Below are positions 1 to 9,217 of a DNA stretch of 64,000 nucleotides, piece by piece. Position 1 is the first letter of the stretch. Each line of letters opens with the position of its first letter. Under the pieces are notes generated by a model. It did no database searches. It had not been told where the DNA came from and saw only the letters and a list, made by a program, of their open reading frames with translations. Source of the DNA: Aeromonas lusitana (GTDB lineage Bacteria; Pseudomonadota; Gammaproteobacteria; Enterobacterales; Aeromonadaceae); assembly GCF_002812985.1 (NCBI RefSeq), contig NZ_PGCP01000011.1:1-64000 (forward strand), in the 5' to 3' direction. Position numbers and translations under genes: made by a program.

Positions 1-82
1 CCGCCTCCTTCGCACACTGTTTTTCCCATCTGGTTTTTAAATGCGGTTGGGCGCATTGCTCTGTTTTAACATGTCAGAATCA

Positions 83-168
83 TGGTGCGAAGAGAGGGAC
101 TCGAACCCTCACACCCGGGGGGCACTAACACCTGAAGCTAGCGCGTCTACCAATTCCGCCACCTTCGC
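83..168 (-). tRNA. tRNA-Leu (anticodon CAG)
   Basis: Read on the minus strand it starts GCGAAGGTGGCGG, has the loop CTTCAGG with anticodon CAG, a long class II variable arm, a T-arm GGTTCGAGTCC and ends in encoded CCA. Acceptor ends GCGAAGG and TCTTCGC pair. It decodes CUG, the main leucine codon of this GC-rich genome. It is the last of three tRNAs of one operon in the window, in the order Arg-His-Leu as in the E. coli argX-hisR-leuT operon. Confidence 0.96.
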
Positions 169-200
169 ATACCTAAACATGCTGCAAAACAGCTTTAAAA

Positions 201-277
201 TGGGGTGGCTGATGGGGCTCGAACCCACGACAACCGGAATCACAATCCGGGACTCTACCAACTGAGCTACAGCCACC
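201..277 (-). tRNA. tRNA-His (anticodon GTG)
   Basis: The minus strand reads GTGGCTGTAGCTCAGTTGG, anticodon loop TTGTGAT, T-arm GGGTTCGAGCCC and encoded CCA. The base before the acceptor stem (277) is G, which gives the extra G-1 of histidine tRNA. It lies 51 nt downstream of tRNA-Arg and 32 nt upstream of tRNA-Leu in the same transcript. Confidence 0.96.
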
Positions 278-327
278 ACAGCTGTTTTCGTTCCACAACA
301 ACGCCCGTTTAACTGGCGCACGTTTGA

Positions 328-404
<77 letters not shown>

Positions 405-424
405 TACGCTGTCGAACGGGGCGC

Positions 425-453
425 ATTATTGATGATGGCGCCCACCTTGTCCA
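425..453 (-). promoter_or_regulatory. Promoter of the Arg-His-Leu tRNA operon
   Basis: On the minus strand TGGACA (448-453) and AATAAT (425-430) are separated by exactly 17 bp. The -10 is followed by the GC-rich stretch GCGCCCCG. A GC-rich discriminator is the usual mark of stable-RNA promoters under stringent control. The transcript would begin about 10 nt before tRNA-Arg. Confidence 0.7.
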
Positions 454-597
454 CTCTTTTTTTGTCATGACGAATCAGGCGTTTGTTTTTCAATCGCTTT
501 GTGCAGTTTTATACCGTTTCTCACGGTTTTCAGCCAGAATCGTTCTCACTCGGCCCACTTCCCTACCCTTATCTGGCAGGAAACCCATTTCCATCCC

Positions 598-625
598 TTG
601 ACTTGGTCACTTGCCCACCTAGAAT
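598..625 (+). promoter_or_regulatory. Promoter of the tetR-RND efflux operon
   Basis: TTGACT (598-603) and TAGAAT (620-625) are 16 bp apart, a good sigma-70 match. The expected transcription start near 632 falls inside the 18-bp palindrome that follows, so a repressor bound there would block initiation. It also rules out the ATG at 628 as translation start. Confidence 0.7.
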
Positions 626-642
626 GAATGAACGTTCATTCA
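625..642. promoter_or_regulatory. TetR-type operator, perfect 18-bp palindrome
   Basis: TGAATGAACGTTCATTCA reads identically on both strands. It overlaps the last base of the -10 element and the predicted start point, and lies 22 nt before the regulator start codon. TetR regulators that neighbour efflux pumps usually bind such palindromes and repress their own operon, so autorepression is the natural inference. Confidence 0.75.
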
Positions 643-663
643 GCCGTTAACAGTCAGAGGGTC

Positions 664-1254
664 ATGGACAAGAAAGAACGCATTTTCGAGGCGGCGCGCG
701 AGATCCTCGGCGAGCAGGGCTTCTATGGCCTCTCCATCGCCGTGGTCGCCAAGAAAGCCAGGGTGGCGGCGGGCACCATCTATCGCTACTTCAGCGACAA
801 GGATGATCTGATCCGCCAGCTTTATCAGCACACTATTCTTCAGTGTCATCCTTTGGTCATGGAAGGTGTGCAGATAGAGGAGGTGTCATACCGGCAGTAT
901 CGACGCCTGTGGCTCAACATAGATGCCATCTTTACCAATTTCCCCAATGCACTGAAATGTAAATTGCAGTACGAAAGTTCTCCATTGGGGGCTGAATTGG
1001 AACGGGATCCGGTCATAATGGCGCTATGGGCGCCACTTGAGCGCTTTTTTGAACAGGGACGCCAGCAAGGTCTGTTTATCGATTTGCCCGTTCTGGTATT
1101 GCAGGCCCTGAGCCTGGATTGTGTGGCCAACCTGGCACAGCAACGTCGGGCCCACCCTTTTGTATTGACGCAAGCGCAGTTGGAGACCGTGATCCGGGCC
1201 AGCTGGAATGCCATTTTAAACCCTAATAATTCCACCACAGGAGCCTGTTCATGA
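664..1254 (+). CDS. TetR/AcrR family repressor of the adjacent RND pump
   Basis: About 196 residues starting MDKKERIFEAA. The first 50 residues form the TetR-type DNA-binding domain: helix-turn-helix with the signature AGTIYRYFSDKDDL. The C-terminal two thirds is the variable ligand and dimer domain. The ATG at 664 is preferred over the in-frame ATG at 628 because the latter lies in the operator palindrome and before the likely transcript start. Its stop codon overlaps the start of the adaptor gene (ATGA at 1251), indicating translational coupling in one operon with the pump. It probably represses this operon until a pump substrate binds. The exact orthologue is not recognised, so no symbol is given. 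Confidence 0.9.
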   Translation: MDKKERIFEAAREILGEQGFYGLSIAVVAKKARVAAGTIYRYFSDKDDLIRQLYQHTILQCHPLVMEGVQIEEVSYRQYRRLWLNIDAIFTNFPNALKCKLQYESSPLGAELERDPVIMALWAPLERFFEQGRQQGLFIDLPVLVLQALSLDCVANLAQQRRAHPFVLTQAQLETVIRASWNAILNPNNSTTGACS

Positions 1255-2357
1255 AAAAGTGGATGGCCGTCATGTTGCTGATTGCATTTGTCCTGTTTGG
1301 CAGTGTCATCGGTTTCAATATGTTCAAGCAGAAGAAAATTGCAGAGTTCATGGCCAATCGACCCGAGCCCGAGTTCCCGGTGACCGCTATGGTGACCAAG
1401 GCACAGGACTGGGTGCCAACCATAGAGGCGATCGGTTTCATCGAGCCGAACCAGGGGGTCACCCTTTCCAGTGAACTGGCGGGCACCATAGACAACATCA
1501 GCTTCGAATCCGGGGTGTCAGTCAAGGCGGATCAGCTGCTGCTGAGCCTGGACTCCAGCGTGGAAAAAGCCAATCTGCAATCTTCCCAGGCCAGGCTGCC
1601 GGCGGCGCGCGCCAAGTTCGAGCGCTACCAGAACCTGTACCAGAAGAACTCCATCTCCCGGGATCAGCTGGACGATGCCGAAGCCAGCTACCGTTCGCTG
1701 GAAGCGGACATAGAAAGCCTGAAGGGCACCATAGCCCGCCGTGAAGTGCGTGCGCCCTTCGGCGGGGCCGTGGGTCTGCGCAACGTCTTCCTCGGCCAGT
1801 ATCTGGAGCCGGGTACCGAGATAGTGCGCCTGGAAGACACCAGCGTGATGCGCCTGCGCTTCACCGTGCCCCAGACCGACATCTCCAAGATTTCCCTGGG
1901 CCAGACCATCAAGATCAACGTGGATGCCTATCCCAATACCCAGTTTGACGGCCGCATCACCGCCATCGAGCCCGCCGTCAACTACCAGAGCGGCTTGATC
2001 CAGGTGCAGGCAGCCATCCCGAACAACGACGGCCAGCTGCGTTCCGGCATGTTCGCCCGCGCCAGCATCATTCTGCCCACGGTGAAAGACCAGATTGTGA
2101 TCCCGCAATCCGCCATCTCCTTCACCCTGTATGGGGAGAACGTCTACGTCATCCACGAAGCGGATGGGGTGAAGCGGGCCAAGCAGGTGGTGGTCAAGGC
2201 AGGCGAGCGCCGCGGCAATGACGTCCACGTGCTGTCCGGCATCAAGTCTGGCGATGAAATCGTGCTGTCGGGTCAGGTTCGCCTGAGCAACGATACCAAG
2301 GTGCGCGTGGTCGACAACGATGCCCTTGCCGTTCCGGCACAAACCCCGATGCTGTAA
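1251..2357 (+). CDS. RND efflux periplasmic adaptor (membrane fusion protein)
   Basis: 368 residues. An N-terminal hydrophobic segment (about 5-22) anchors or exports the protein. It is followed by the split biotinyl-lipoyl domain (VTLSSELAGTIDNISFESG and later EVRAPFGGAVGLRN), a short alpha-hairpin around residues 100-160 (YQNLYQKNSISRDQLDDAEA) and a beta-barrel/membrane-proximal part. This is the HlyD/AcrA-like layout, with the short hairpin seen in MexH/VexG-like adaptors. It would connect the inner-membrane pump to an outer-membrane channel. It overlaps the tetR stop by 4 nt and is followed after 15 nt by the pump gene. There is no conventional lipobox, so it is probably not a lipoprotein. 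Confidence 0.93.
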   Translation: MKKWMAVMLLIAFVLFGSVIGFNMFKQKKIAEFMANRPEPEFPVTAMVTKAQDWVPTIEAIGFIEPNQGVTLSSELAGTIDNISFESGVSVKADQLLLSLDSSVEKANLQSSQARLPAARAKFERYQNLYQKNSISRDQLDDAEASYRSLEADIESLKGTIARREVRAPFGGAVGLRNVFLGQYLEPGTEIVRLEDTSVMRLRFTVPQTDISKISLGQTIKINVDAYPNTQFDGRITAIEPAVNYQSGLIQVQAAIPNNDGQLRSGMFARASIILPTVKDQIVIPQSAISFTLYGENVYVIHEADGVKRAKQVVVKAGERRGNDVHVLSGIKSGDEIVLSGQVRLSNDTKVRVVDNDALAVPAQTPML

Positions 2358-2372
2358 GCGCGGAGATCTGCG

Positions 2373-5300
2373 ATGCGATTTACTGACATTTTCATAAAGC
2401 GTCCCGTGCTGGCGATCTCGATCAGTTTCCTGATCGCCCTGCTCGGCTTCCAGGCCATCTTCAAGATGCAGGTGCGGGAATACCCCGAGGTCACCAACAC
2501 GGTGATCACGGTCAGCACCAGCTATTACGGGGCCAGTTCCGATCTGATCCAGGGCTTCATCACCCAACCCCTTGAGCAGGCGGTCGCGCAAGCCGACAAC
2601 ATCGACTTCATGACCTCCTCCAGCCAGTTGGGCAGCTCCACCATCACTGCCTACATGAAGCTGAACACCGACCCCAACGCTGCCCTGGCCGACATCCTGG
2701 CCAAGGTCAACTCGGTGCGCTCCCAGTTGCCCAAAGAGGCGGAAGACCCCTCGGTCACCTCCTCCACTGGCTCCACCACGGCGGTGCTCTACATGGGCTT
2801 CACCAGCCCTGAGCTGAACTCCAGCCAGATCACCGACTACCTGGAACGGGTCATCAAGCCCCAGCTGTTCACCGTGGGCGGGGTCTCCAAGATCGATATC
2901 TACGGCGGGGTCGAGTTTGCCCTGCGGGTATGGCTGGATCCGGCCAAGATGGCGGCCTTCGACCTGACCGCCAGCGACGTGATGACGGTGCTCAACAGCA
3001 ACAACTATCAATCCGCCACGGGTCAGGCCACCGGCTACTTCACCCTGTTCAACGGCAATGCCAAGACCCAGGTCGAGAGCACGGATGAACTCGAGCGACT
3101 GGTAGTGGCGACCCGCAAGGGTCAGGTGATCCGCCTGTCCGACATCGCCAAGGTGTCGCTGGAGAAGAGCCACGACATCTATCGTGCCAGCGCCAACGGC
3201 AAAGAGGCCGTGGTACTCGCCATCAACGCGGCGCCGACCGCCAACCCCATCACCATCGCCCACGATGTGCTGGAGCTGCTGCCGGACCTCAAGCGCAACA
3301 TGCCGAGCACCATGCAGACCAACGTGCTGTATGACTCCACCATCGCCATCAACGAGTCCATCCACGAGGTTATCAAGACCATCTTGGAAGCGGCCGCCAT
3401 CGTACTGGTGGTGATCACCCTGTTCCTCGGCTCGTTCCGGGCCGTCATCATCCCCATCATCACGATTCCACTGAGCCTTATCGGGGTGGTGATGATGATG
3501 GATTTGTTCGGCTTCTCCATCAATCTCATGACCTTGCTGGCCATGGTGCTGGCCATCGGCCTGGTGGTGGATGACGCCATCGTGGTGCTGGAGAACGTGG
3601 ATCGTCACATCAAGGAGGGGGAAGAACCCTTCAGGGCGGCCATCATAGGGACCCGTGAGATAGCCGTGCCGGTTATCGCCATGACGGTCACCCTGGCGGC
3701 CGTGTACGCGCCCATCGCCCTGATGGGGGGCATCACAGGCTCCCTGTTCAAGGAGTTCGCGCTGACCCTGGCAGGGGCAGTGTTCGTCTCGGGCATCATA
3801 GCCCTGACCCTGTCCCCCATGATGTGTTCCAAGATGCTCAAGGCGAACGCCAAGCCGAACAAGTTCGAGAGCACGGTACACCATCTGCTGGATCGGATGA
3901 CGGCCCGCTACGACGCCATGCTGCACGCCGTGATGAAACATCGCATCGTGGTGGTGGTGTTTGCCATCATCGTATTTGGCAGTTTGCCGCTGCTGTTCAA
4001 GTTCATCCCGAGCGAACTGGCCCCGTCGGAAGACAAGGGGGTCATGGCAGTCCTGGCGACGGCGCCATCCAACGCCAACCTGGACTACATCGAAAACACC
4101 ATGATCGACGTGAACAAGATCCTGGATGAGCAGCCGGAAATCGCCTATGCCCAGGTCTTCTCCGGGGTGTTCAACTCCAACCAGGCGTTCGGTATTGCGT
4201 CCCTGGTGCCCTGGAGTGAGCGTGAGGCGAGCCAGAAAGAGGTGTTGGACCGGGTGGCCGGTCTTGTGACCGACATTCCCGGCATGGCCATCACCACCTT
4301 CCAGTTCCCCGAGCTGCCAGGTGCCTCCAGCGGTCTGCCCATCCAGTTCGTCATCACTACCCCGAACAGCTTCGAGAGTCTGTTCCTGATCGCGGGTGAG
4401 ATGCTGGCGGCCACCAAGGCCAACGGCCAGTTCGTCTACACGGATCTCGATCTGAACTACGACTCGGCCACCATGAAGATCAAGATCGACAAGGACAAGG
4501 CGGGTGCTTACGGCATCACCATGCAGGACATAGGCACCACCATGGGTACCATGATGGCGGATGGCTACGTCAACCGTATCGATCTGGATGGCCGCTCCTA
4601 CGAGGTGATCCCGCAGGTGGAACGCAAATACCGTATGAACCCCGAATCCATGAAGGGCTATTACGTGCGCGCCGCCGACGGCAAGTCGATCCCGCTGGGC
4701 AGCCTGATCACCATAGACGTGGTGGGTGAGCCCCGTGCCCTGCCCCACTTCAACCAGCTGAACTCGGCCACCATAGGCGCAGTTCCTGCTCCGGGTGTCG
4801 CCATGGGTGATGCGATCAACTGGTTCAAGGCCACCGCAGAGGAGAAACTGCCACAAGGTTACCGCTACGACTTCATGGGTGAAGCTCGCCAGTTCGTGAC
4901 CGAAGGCAACGCCCTGTACGCCACCTTCGCCCTGGCCCTCGCCATCATCTTCCTGGTGCTGGCGATCCAGTTCGAATCCGTGCGTGACCCCCTGGTCATC
5001 ATGGTCTCGGTGCCGCTCGCCATCAGTGGTGCCTTGATCGCGCTGGCCTGGGGCATGGCCACAATGAACATCTACTCTCAGGTGGGTCTCATCACCCTCG
5101 TCGGCTTGATCACCAAGCACGGCATCCTGATCTGTGAGGTGGCAAAAGAAGAACAGCTGCTGCACGGCATGAACCGGATGCAGGCGGTGATGCAAGCCGC
5201 CAAGGTGCGTCTGCGCCCCATCCTGATGACCACGGCGGCCATGATCGCAGGCCTCATCCCGCTGCTCTATGCCTCGGGTGCCGGCGCCGCCCAGCGCTTC

Positions 5301-5453
5301 AGCATAGGTATCGTGATCGTGGCCGGTCTGGCCATAGGTACCCTGTTCACCCTGTTCGTGCTGCCGGTGATCTACACCTACCTGGCGTCCGAGCACAAAC
5401 CGCTGCAGGAATTCGACGAGTCGATTCCCGCCAAGGCGAAAGGGGGCCATTGA
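2373..5453 (+). CDS. RND multidrug efflux permease (HAE-1 type)
   Basis: 1026 residues, typical for AcrB/MexB/VexH-like pumps that use the proton gradient to expel drugs, dyes or detergents from the inner membrane and periplasm. It starts MRFTDIFIKRPVLA, the usual cytoplasmic helix and first membrane helix. Two large periplasmic loops alternate with two groups of membrane helices. TM4 carries the proton-relay pair Asp400-Asp401 in GLVVDDAIVVLENV. The C-terminal half has GLITKHGILICEVAKE. It is the third gene of the tetR operon and ends before a strong terminator. No outer-membrane factor gene follows, so it probably relies on TolC encoded elsewhere. Substrates cannot be told from the sequence. 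Confidence 0.95.
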   Translation: MRFTDIFIKRPVLAISISFLIALLGFQAIFKMQVREYPEVTNTVITVSTSYYGASSDLIQGFITQPLEQAVAQADNIDFMTSSSQLGSSTITAYMKLNTDPNAALADILAKVNSVRSQLPKEAEDPSVTSSTGSTTAVLYMGFTSPELNSSQITDYLERVIKPQLFTVGGVSKIDIYGGVEFALRVWLDPAKMAAFDLTASDVMTVLNSNNYQSATGQATGYFTLFNGNAKTQVESTDELERLVVATRKGQVIRLSDIAKVSLEKSHDIYRASANGKEAVVLAINAAPTANPITIAHDVLELLPDLKRNMPSTMQTNVLYDSTIAINESIHEVIKTILEAAAIVLVVITLFLGSFRAVIIPIITIPLSLIGVVMMMDLFGFSINLMTLLAMVLAIGLVVDDAIVVLENVDRHIKEGEEPFRAAIIGTREIAVPVIAMTVTLAAVYAPIALMGGITGSLFKEFALTLAGAVFVSGIIALTLSPMMCSKMLKANAKPNKFESTVHHLLDRMTARYDAMLHAVMKHRIVVVVFAIIVFGSLPLLFKFIPSELAPSEDKGVMAVLATAPSNANLDYIENTMIDVNKILDEQPEIAYAQVFSGVFNSNQAFGIASLVPWSEREASQKEVLDRVAGLVTDIPGMAITTFQFPELPGASSGLPIQFVITTPNSFESLFLIAGEMLAATKANGQFVYTDLDLNYDSATMKIKIDKDKAGAYGITMQDIGTTMGTMMADGYVNRIDLDGRSYEVIPQVERKYRMNPESMKGYYVRAADGKSIPLGSLITIDVVGEPRALPHFNQLNSATIGAVPAPGVAMGDAINWFKATAEEKLPQGYRYDFMGEARQFVTEGNALYATFALALAIIFLVLAIQFESVRDPLVIMVSVPLAISGALIALAWGMATMNIYSQVGLITLVGLITKHGILICEVAKEEQLLHGMNRMQAVMQAAKVRLRPILMTTAAMIAGLIPLLYASGAGAAQRFSIGIVIVAGLAIGTLFTLFVLPVIYTYLASEHKPLQEFDESIPAKAKGGH

Positions 5454-5471
5454 TTCCCCCCACAATGAAAC

Positions 5472-5497
5472 AAGGCCCCTCACGGGGCCTTCTTTTT
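5472..5497 (+). terminator. Rho-independent terminator of the RND operon
   Basis: AAGGCCCC - TCAC - GGGGCCTT forms an 8-bp perfect stem followed by CTTTTT, 19 nt after the pump stop codon. Confidence 0.88.
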
Positions 5498-5574
5498 ATC
5501 GATTTCACAGGGCACGACATCGCTGTTTGAAGCAGTTACACTGAACCGCACTCAATCCAGACCGCAAGGACGCC

Positions 5575-7533
5575 ATGTCAGGACTTCTCTCCAAGGCCGT
5601 CAGCCAAAACGGGCTCTCGTATCGCCTGCTCTCCTATATTCTGGTGTGCAGCACTGTGCTGGCGCTGATCATTACCGTGCTGCAGCTCGCCTGGGACTAC
5701 AACAAGGACGTGGCCGTCATCGAGGACAGCATCGATCAGATCGAGGCCTCCTTCCTGCAGCCTATCTCCGCCAGCCTGTGGAACCTGGATGAAGAGCAGG
5801 TCAAGGTGCAGATCGAAGGCATCATGAACCTGCCCAACATGCAGTTCGTGCTGGTCAAGGAGATGCTCGGCAACACCGAAGTGCCACTGCTGAGCCAGGG
5901 AGTGGAGCGGGAGAGCTACGACATCTCCCGGGAATTCAACCTCACCTATCAGGGAGAAGTGGTCGGCAAGCTGTTTGTAGCCGCCTCCCTCGAGCAGATC
6001 TATCAGCGCCTGATCGAGAAATCCGTGCTGATCATGGTCAGCCAGACCATCAAGACCCTGGTCGTCTCCTTCTGCATCCTGGTCATCATCTACTATCTGG
6101 TGATCCGTCATATCAACAGCATCGTCGGCTACGCCCAGACCCTGAGTCCGGACAAGCTGACCGTCAAGCTGACCCTGGAGGGGCGTCCCCTGCCCCGCAA
6201 GAAGCCAGATGAGTTCGATACCTTGGCCGCCACCCTCAACCAGATGCGCACCCGGCTGAACGACGAGTTTGCGGCCCGGCACAGGGCGGCGGATCAGCTC
6301 CAGCAGGAGCGGGACTTCTCCGCCACCCTGATCAACTCGGCCAACATGGTCATCTGCTGCATGGAGCCGGATCTCACCATCGCCAGCATCAACCCGGCCG
6401 CCATCATGCTCACCGGTTATCACCATCAGGAGCTGCTGCAACACAACTGGCTGGATCTGTTCGTCAGTCAGGAGCACAGGCAGGCCTTGGCCACCACCCT
6501 GGCGGAGCAAGGCTCCATCGAGGATCGCGAGATCATCATGCATGATCAGCAGGGCAACGAGCTCGTCCTGCAATGGACCTTCGCCCCCTTCTACGAAGGC
6601 CCGACCCTCAAGTACCTGATTGGCTTCGGTTATGACATCACCCGCCTCAAGAAAGTCGAGCGGGAGATCACCCTGTTCAACGAGCAGCTGGAGAGCAAGG
6701 TGGCCGAGCGCACCCGCAGCCTGCGGGAAGCCAACGATCAGCTCGGCAAGGCCTATGACGACTTGAAACAGGCTCAGCAGACCCTGGTGGAGTCAGAGAA
6801 GATGGCCTCTCTTGGCTCGCTGGTCGCCGGGGTCGCCCACGAGATCAACACCCCCATCGGCATCAGTGTCACCGCCTCCTCCTACCTGCAGGAGCGGGTG
6901 GCCGACTTCAAGCAGCACATCGAGGCCAAACAGCTCTCCCGCTCCTATCTCAACGAATTCACGGTCAATCTCGATGAGTCCATGCAGCTGCTGCAAGGCA
7001 ACCTGAGACGCGCCTCTGAGCTCATCGCCAGCTTCAAGCAGGTGGCGGTGGATCAGTCATCGGAGGCGCGCTACAACTTCAGTCTGGCGGACAACCTGCA
7101 TCAGGTGGTGGTGTCACTCGGCCACAAACTCAAGAAGGCCCAGTGCGAGGTGGACATTCAGTGCGATCCCAAGCTGACCCTCTACTCCTTCCCGGGCAGC
7201 TTCACCCAGATCTACTCCAACCTGATCCTCAACTCCATCAACCACGGTTTCGACGGCTGGGACAGGCCCAAGAAGATCAGTATCAAGGTGGCACAACAGG
7301 GTGACGAGCTAATCATCGACTACAGCGACAACGGCCGCGGCATCCCCCCCGAGATATTGCCGCGCATCTTCGATCCCTTCGTCACCACCAAGCGTGGCCA
7401 TGGCGGGAGCGGGCTCGGCACCCACATCATCTACAACCTGGTGGTGCAATTGCTGCGCGGTCGCATCAACTGCGCCAGCGAACCCGGCCAGGGCGCCCAG
7501 TTCCACATCAGCCTGCCGATCCCCCATAACTGA
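5575..7533 (+). CDS. Membrane PAS-domain sensor histidine kinase, orphan
   Basis: 652 residues. TM1 (about 17-40) and TM2 (about 157-178) flank a periplasmic region of some 115 residues. Then come a linker with a HAMP-like position, a PAS domain (about 250-360, NSANMVICCMEPDLTIASINPAA), a coiled coil (KVERE...SKVAERTRSLREAN) and the kinase core. The H box is VAGVAHEINTPIG with phospho-acceptor His422. ATP-binding boxes are NLILNSINHGF, DNGRGIPPE and GHGGSGLGTHI. The HEINTPIG type of H box belongs to the HPK4-like group. No response regulator gene is adjacent, so the partner is unknown. SD CAAGGA precedes the ATG. It lies between the RND pump and gor, on the same strand but after a terminator. 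Confidence 0.92.
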   Translation: MSGLLSKAVSQNGLSYRLLSYILVCSTVLALIITVLQLAWDYNKDVAVIEDSIDQIEASFLQPISASLWNLDEEQVKVQIEGIMNLPNMQFVLVKEMLGNTEVPLLSQGVERESYDISREFNLTYQGEVVGKLFVAASLEQIYQRLIEKSVLIMVSQTIKTLVVSFCILVIIYYLVIRHINSIVGYAQTLSPDKLTVKLTLEGRPLPRKKPDEFDTLAATLNQMRTRLNDEFAARHRAADQLQQERDFSATLINSANMVICCMEPDLTIASINPAAIMLTGYHHQELLQHNWLDLFVSQEHRQALATTLAEQGSIEDREIIMHDQQGNELVLQWTFAPFYEGPTLKYLIGFGYDITRLKKVEREITLFNEQLESKVAERTRSLREANDQLGKAYDDLKQAQQTLVESEKMASLGSLVAGVAHEINTPIGISVTASSYLQERVADFKQHIEAKQLSRSYLNEFTVNLDESMQLLQGNLRRASELIASFKQVAVDQSSEARYNFSLADNLHQVVVSLGHKLKKAQCEVDIQCDPKLTLYSFPGSFTQIYSNLILNSINHGFDGWDRPKKISIKVAQQGDELIIDYSDNGRGIPPEILPRIFDPFVTTKRGHGGSGLGTHIIYNLVVQLLRGRINCASEPGQGAQFHISLPIPHN

Positions 7534-7609
7534 GCGCTGGCCCTTGTGAGCCAGCCGCTTTGTCCCCATCATGCCTTGATAGCATTCTTAACCAGCGGAG
7601 AACCTCACC

Positions 7610-8959
7610 ATGGCACAGCATTTTGACTACATCGCCATCGGCGGTGGCAGCGGCGGCATCGCCTCGGCCAACCGGGCGGCCATGTATGGCAAGAAAGTCG
7701 CCCTGATCGAAGCCAAGGCGTTGGGCGGCACCTGCGTCAATGTGGGCTGTGTTCCCAAGAAGGCCATGTGGTATGCCGGCCAGATCGCCGATGCCCTCAG
7801 ATATGGCGCCGACTACGGCTTCGACACCACGCTCAACCATTTCAGCTGGGCCAAGCTGGTCGAGTCCCGCCAGGCGTACATCAGCCGCATCCATCAGTCC
7901 TACGAGAACGTGCTCGGCAAGAACCAGATCACTGTCATTCGAGGCTTCGCCCGCTTCGTCAACAGCAACACTGTCGAGGTCGATGGTGAGCAGTACACGG
8001 CCGATCACATACTGATCGCCACCGGCGGTCACCCGGAAGTCCCCAGCATCCCGGGCGCCGAGCTGGGTATCGATTCCGACGGCTTCTTTGCGCTGCAAGA
8101 GCAGCCCAAACGGGTCGCCGTGGTCGGGGCCGGCTATATCGCAGTGGAGATCGCCGGCGTGATGCAGGCGCTCGGCTCAGAGACCCATCTAGTTGTTCGC
8201 AAACAGGGGCCCCTCCGCAGCTTTGATCCCATGATCCAGGAAACCCTGGTAGAGATCATGGCCGCCGAAGGCCCGAAACTGCACACCCATGCCATCCCCA
8301 AGGCGGTGATCAAGAACGCCGATGGCAGCCTGACCCTGCAGCTGGAAGATGGCCGTCACCTCACGGTAGATTGCCTGATCTGGGCCATAGGCCGCGCCCC
8401 GGCCACCGACAAGCTGAACCTCTCTGCCACCGGCATCGAGCTGGATGCCAAGGGCTATATCCCGACCGACAAGTTTCAGAACACCAATGTCGACAACCTC
8501 TATGCTGTGGGTGACAACACGGGCCGGATCCAGCTCACCCCGGTCGCCGTCGCCGCCGGTCGTCGCCTGTCGGAGCGGCTGTTCAACAACAAGCCAAACG
8601 AGCACCTCAACTACGATCTGGTGCCGACCGTGGTGTTCAGCCACCCTCCCATAGGCACCATAGGGCTGACCGAGCCGGAGGCCATTGCCGAGTATGGCGA
8701 GAGTCAGGTGAAGGTCTATCGCAGCCAGTTCACCGCCATGTATTCGGCCCTGACCCAGCATCGCCAGCCCACCCGCATGAAGCTGGTCTGTGTCGGACCA
8801 GAGGAGAAGGTGGTCGGTCTGCACGGCATCGGTTTTGCCATGGACGAAATCCTGCAGGGCTTCGGTGTGGCCATGAAGATGGGCGCCACCAAGACAGACT
8901 TCGACAACTGCGTCGCTATCCATCCCACCAGCGCCGAAGAGTTTGTCACCATGCGTTGA
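7610..8959 (+). CDS. gor: Glutathione reductase
   Basis: 449 residues, the E. coli enzyme being 450. It reduces glutathione disulfide with NADPH in the cytoplasm and keeps the thiol pool reduced. The N-terminal FAD-binding motif is [16 protein letters not shown] and the redox-active disulfide is Cys42/Cys47 in [13 protein letters not shown]. The second Rossmann motif, for NADPH, is [13 protein letters not shown]. The C-terminal interface domain carries the catalytic histidine in [16 protein letters not shown]. It is monocistronic, with SD CGGAG before the ATG, and is followed by a long perfect hairpin at 9104-9131. Confidence 0.97.
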   Translation: MAQHFDYIAIGGGSGGIASANRAAMYGKKVALIEAKALGGTCVNVGCVPKKAMWYAGQIADALRYGADYGFDTTLNHFSWAKLVESRQAYISRIHQSYENVLGKNQITVIRGFARFVNSNTVEVDGEQYTADHILIATGGHPEVPSIPGAELGIDSDGFFALQEQPKRVAVVGAGYIAVEIAGVMQALGSETHLVVRKQGPLRSFDPMIQETLVEIMAAEGPKLHTHAIPKAVIKNADGSLTLQLEDGRHLTVDCLIWAIGRAPATDKLNLSATGIELDAKGYIPTDKFQNTNVDNLYAVGDNTGRIQLTPVAVAAGRRLSERLFNNKPNEHLNYDLVPTVVFSHPPIGTIGLTEPEAIAEYGESQVKVYRSQFTAMYSALTQHRQPTRMKLVCVGPEEKVVGLHGIGFAMDEILQGFGVAMKMGATKTDFDNCVAIHPTSAEEFVTMR

Positions 8960-9103
8960 GGTGGGGGAAATAGGAACGCCAAGGTCAGCTCGACAGCTGA
9001 GTTGTCATTCCCACCCCACCAGCACAGAAGCGCTAGATATCATGCGCTAGCCCCGGAGGATGCCGGTTCGCTGGCATCCCCCTCTGACAGATACCTCATC
9101 ACC

Positions 9104-9131
9104 ACAAGACCCGGCACTGGCCGGGTCTTGT
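9104..9131 (+). terminator. Perfect hairpin downstream of gor, likely terminator
   Basis: ACAAGACCCGG - CACTGG - CCGGGTCTTGT is an 11-bp perfect stem. The tail (CATTC) has almost no T run, so termination efficiency is uncertain. Another 7-bp hairpin (GGATGCC...GGCATCC) lies just upstream at 9058-9079. Confidence 0.5.
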
Positions 9132-9156
9132 CATTCAGGCCACTGATTTTCCCGCT

Positions 9157-9217
9157 TTTTACGCCAATTTTACGTCCGTGATAGGGCCCTTTATGGCGCC
9201 TTTACGTCCACTCTACG
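9157..9217. promoter_or_regulatory. Tandem 11-bp repeats upstream of kdpF, probable KdpE operator
   Basis: TTTACG occurs at 9158 and again at 9169, then TTTACG at 9201 and TCTACG at 9212. Each pair has an 11-bp period, close to one helical turn. OmpR/PhoB-family regulators such as KdpE bind T-rich direct repeats with this spacing upstream of their promoters. A further inverted repeat TGGTGT-N5-ACACCA lies at 9226-9242 just before kdpF. The region 8960-9253 holds no gene. Confidence 0.5.

Noticed and set aside
38-64. Stem AATGCG...CGCATT near the left edge as tRNA-operon terminator
   Set aside because: On the minus strand the stem is followed by A residues and not by T residues. A further tRNA gene may lie beyond the window, so termination here is not supported.
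1518-5483. A 1321-codon open frame on the minus strand antisense to the RND genes
   Set aside because: It runs opposite to two clear pump genes, is His/Gly/Asp-rich as expected from the reverse of GC-rich codons, and has no domain or SD. It is a compositional shadow.
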